A program made the position numbers and the translations under genes. Shown here piece after piece: positions 62,872-64,000 of a DNA stretch of 64,000 nt. The notes beneath the pieces were generated by a model. The model saw only the letters and a program-made list of their open reading frames with translations. It ran no database searches and was not told the DNA's origin. This stretch comes from JAJFJD01 sp965228975 (GTDB lineage Bacteria > Pseudomonadota > Alphaproteobacteria > UBA8366): NCBI GenBank assembly GCA_965228975.1, contig OZ245851.1, forward strand, positions 1,426,001-1,490,000, written 5' to 3'. Position 1 is the stretch's first letter, and each line of letters opens with the position of its first letter.

Positions 62872-63471
62872 TTATTGCCTGCCTTGTCCACGCGGGCCGC
62901 GCTCGCCGCCTTGTCCACGGGGGCCGCGTTTGAACTTGCCGTGGCCGCGGGTCATGAGGCCGTCGATCGCGGACTTCTGCTTGTCGTTCAGCGTTCCATA
63001 GAAGGTGTCGAAGGCCGGCCTTACCGTCTGGAGCGCGCCCAGGCGGGTCGTCATCATCGCCTCCATTCGGGCAAGGCGGTCCGGCGCGGTCTTGGGCTTT
63101 TCACCGTTCTTGGCTGCCTCGCAGGCCTTTTCCATGGAGGCTTTGCCGTCGTTCAGCGCGGTCTTGAGGTCATTCCATGCAGTCTGCTGCGGGGCCGTGA
63201 AGGTCATCAAGCCCTCGATCAGGGTGGTCATGCGCTCCATGCGCTTGCTGGCCCGATTGCCGCAGAACTTGCCGCCGAAACCGCCGTGGCCACGGCCCCA
63301 GCGTCCGCCTTCGAACCGGGCCTTATGCATCGCGCCCATAAAGGCCGGTCCGCCCGCGCCTTCGATCCCCATCGGGCCGGGACCGGCCGGTGCAGCCGAA
63401 ACCGCGACAATGGAAAGGCCCGCCACCGAAACGAGCAGTCCGCCGATCAAGAGGAATTGTTTGCCGTTCAT
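62872..63471 (-). CDS. Spy/CpxP-type periplasmic protein
   Basis: A 199-residue protein with a signal peptide (1-26), a Gly/His-rich stretch (about 50-70), and a helical core with L-M-T-F-T-A-P-Q-Q and F-Y-G-T-L-N-D-K-Q-K-S-A-I, variants of the L-T-x-x-Q motifs of Spy/CpxP. It ends in an Arg/Gly tail (R-G-P-R-G-Q-G). Spy-like proteins are chaperones induced by envelope or metal stress. Two Cys (about 70 and 117) are present. It is separated by 82 bases from the His-rich protein gene on the same strand and is divergent from an OmpR-type regulator that may control it. Confidence 0.85.
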   Translation of the reverse strand: MNGKQFLLIGGLLVSVAGLSIVAVSAAPAGPGPMGIEGAGGPAFMGAMHKARFEGGRWGRGHGGFGGKFCGNRASKRMERMTTLIEGLMTFTAPQQTAWNDLKTALNDGKASMEKACEAAKNGEKPKTAPDRLARMEAMMTTRLGALQTVRPAFDTFYGTLNDKQKSAIDGLMTRGHGKFKRGPRGQGGERGPRGQGRQ

Positions 63472-63658
63472 TTGCTGTCTCCAAGTTATCCAGTGCTATG
63501 CGGTGGGTGTCCGCTGACGACCGGATATATCGGATGTTAGCGCCGGCATGATTTCTCGGGTGAAACGCTTTGTAAGGCTCTGTTTCGCCTCCGGTGCTGA
63601 GCAACATTCGTTTACAAAATTCTCAGATTCCGCTGGTTTTGCGCCGTATAATCCGGCC

Positions 63659-64000
63659 ATGCCGCGTCAACCGCATATACTGATCGTCGACGACGACCGC
63701 GAGATCCGGAGCCTCGTCGCCCAGTTTCTGAAGAAGCACAGCTATCGGGTGACGGCAGCCGCCGACGGGCGCGAGATGATGCGGCTGATGGAGAAGGGGC
63801 GGTTCGACCTCGTCGTGCTCGATCTCATGCTGCCGGGCGAAGACGGGTTGTCGTTGTGCCGCCGGGTCCGGGCGAAATCCTCGCTGCCGATCATCATGCT
63901 CACTGCAATGGGCGAGGAGACGGACCGCATCATCGGCCTGGAGATGGGGGCGGACGACTACCTGCCGAAACCGTTCAACCCGCGGGAGCTGCTAGCCCGC
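63659..64000 (+). CDS. OmpR/PhoB-type response regulator, N-terminal part (runs off the window)
   Basis: The first 114 residues of a regulator: receiver domain with D11-D-D13, phosphoacceptor D55 (V-V-L-D-L-M-L-P-G), T82 and K104 (K-P-F-N-P-R-E-L-L-A-R). The last segment is the linker typical of OmpR/PhoB proteins, whose DNA-binding domain would follow outside. It is divergent from the Spy-like gene with 187 bases between, the arrangement seen for CpxR and cpxP, so control of the Spy-like and His-rich proteins is plausible. Confidence 0.92.
   Translation, partial: MPRQPHILIVDDDREIRSLVAQFLKKHSYRVTAAADGREMMRLMEKGRFDLVVLDLMLPGEDGLSLCRRVRAKSSLPIIMLTAMGEETDRIIGLEMGADDYLPKPFNPRELLAR

Overview
The window reads as chromosomal DNA of a high-GC Gram-negative bacterium, most likely an alphaproteobacterium of the Rhodospirillales type. 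This is an inference from gene content: a CheZ phosphatase, a Flp pilin, TRAP transporters, CoA-ligase and CaiB-type catabolic genes, AcnA, and a CerR-type TetR regulator beside an RND pump. No rRNA, tRNA, phage, insertion sequence or CRISPR array was recognised. Genes are dense, mostly short operons on both strands, with AT-rich patches confined to intergenic promoter regions.

Layout: 1-10.7 kb holds metabolic genes (RidA, nucleoside deaminase, TauD dioxygenase, SDR, FabF, NDP-forming acyl-CoA synthetase, flavin reductase) with HxlR and LysR regulators, an MFS exporter and a Flp pilin. 10.9-16.1 kb is a translationally coupled TetR-HlyD-RND efflux operon. 16.3-17.6 kb has three small genes, including a secreted four-cysteine protein with a long Lys/Ala tail. 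17.9-23.5 kb is a minus-strand cluster: a coiled-coil protein, an inner-membrane OmpA-domain protein with a longin/roadblock-like region, a Ras-like GTPase, a histidine kinase and a sigma-54 response regulator. 23.8-28.6 kb carries an FAD oxidoreductase with an MFS transporter, then a small cytochrome c divergent from a very unusual P460-type cytochrome with about 26 NPC repeats, and a Sel1 gene broken by an amber codon. 28.8-34.9 kb is detoxification and redox metabolism. 35.3-39.4 kb is a RimK-like ligase, seven-TM inactive transglutaminase and retropepsin group with a Sel1 protein. 39.4-51.4 kb holds a decayed dehydrogenase fragment, an FAD oxidoreductase, aconitase, a YeeE/YedE pair, an NlpC/P60 peptidase, agmatinase-family and leucine-dehydrogenase-like enzymes, and a glutaredoxin-DinB gene whose first active-site cysteine is encoded by UGA. 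51.5-59.3 kb is a TPP enzyme and a TRAP locus with three tandem paralogous binding proteins. 59.4-64 kb has cheZ, a CaiB CoA-transferase, and an envelope-stress-like set (His-rich secreted protein, Spy-like protein, OmpR-type regulator).

The most exciting item is the probable selenoprotein at 49369-50151. A GTG-started frame with an ideal ribosome binding site runs through a single in-frame TGA at the first position of a CxxC-type redox motif. A perfect 7-bp hairpin with a G-containing loop lies 23 bases downstream, where a bacterial SECIS apical loop is expected. The Cys-repeat P460 protein, the GTPase/OmpA/coiled-coil module and the ATP-grasp/7TM/retropepsin module are the next most interesting systems.
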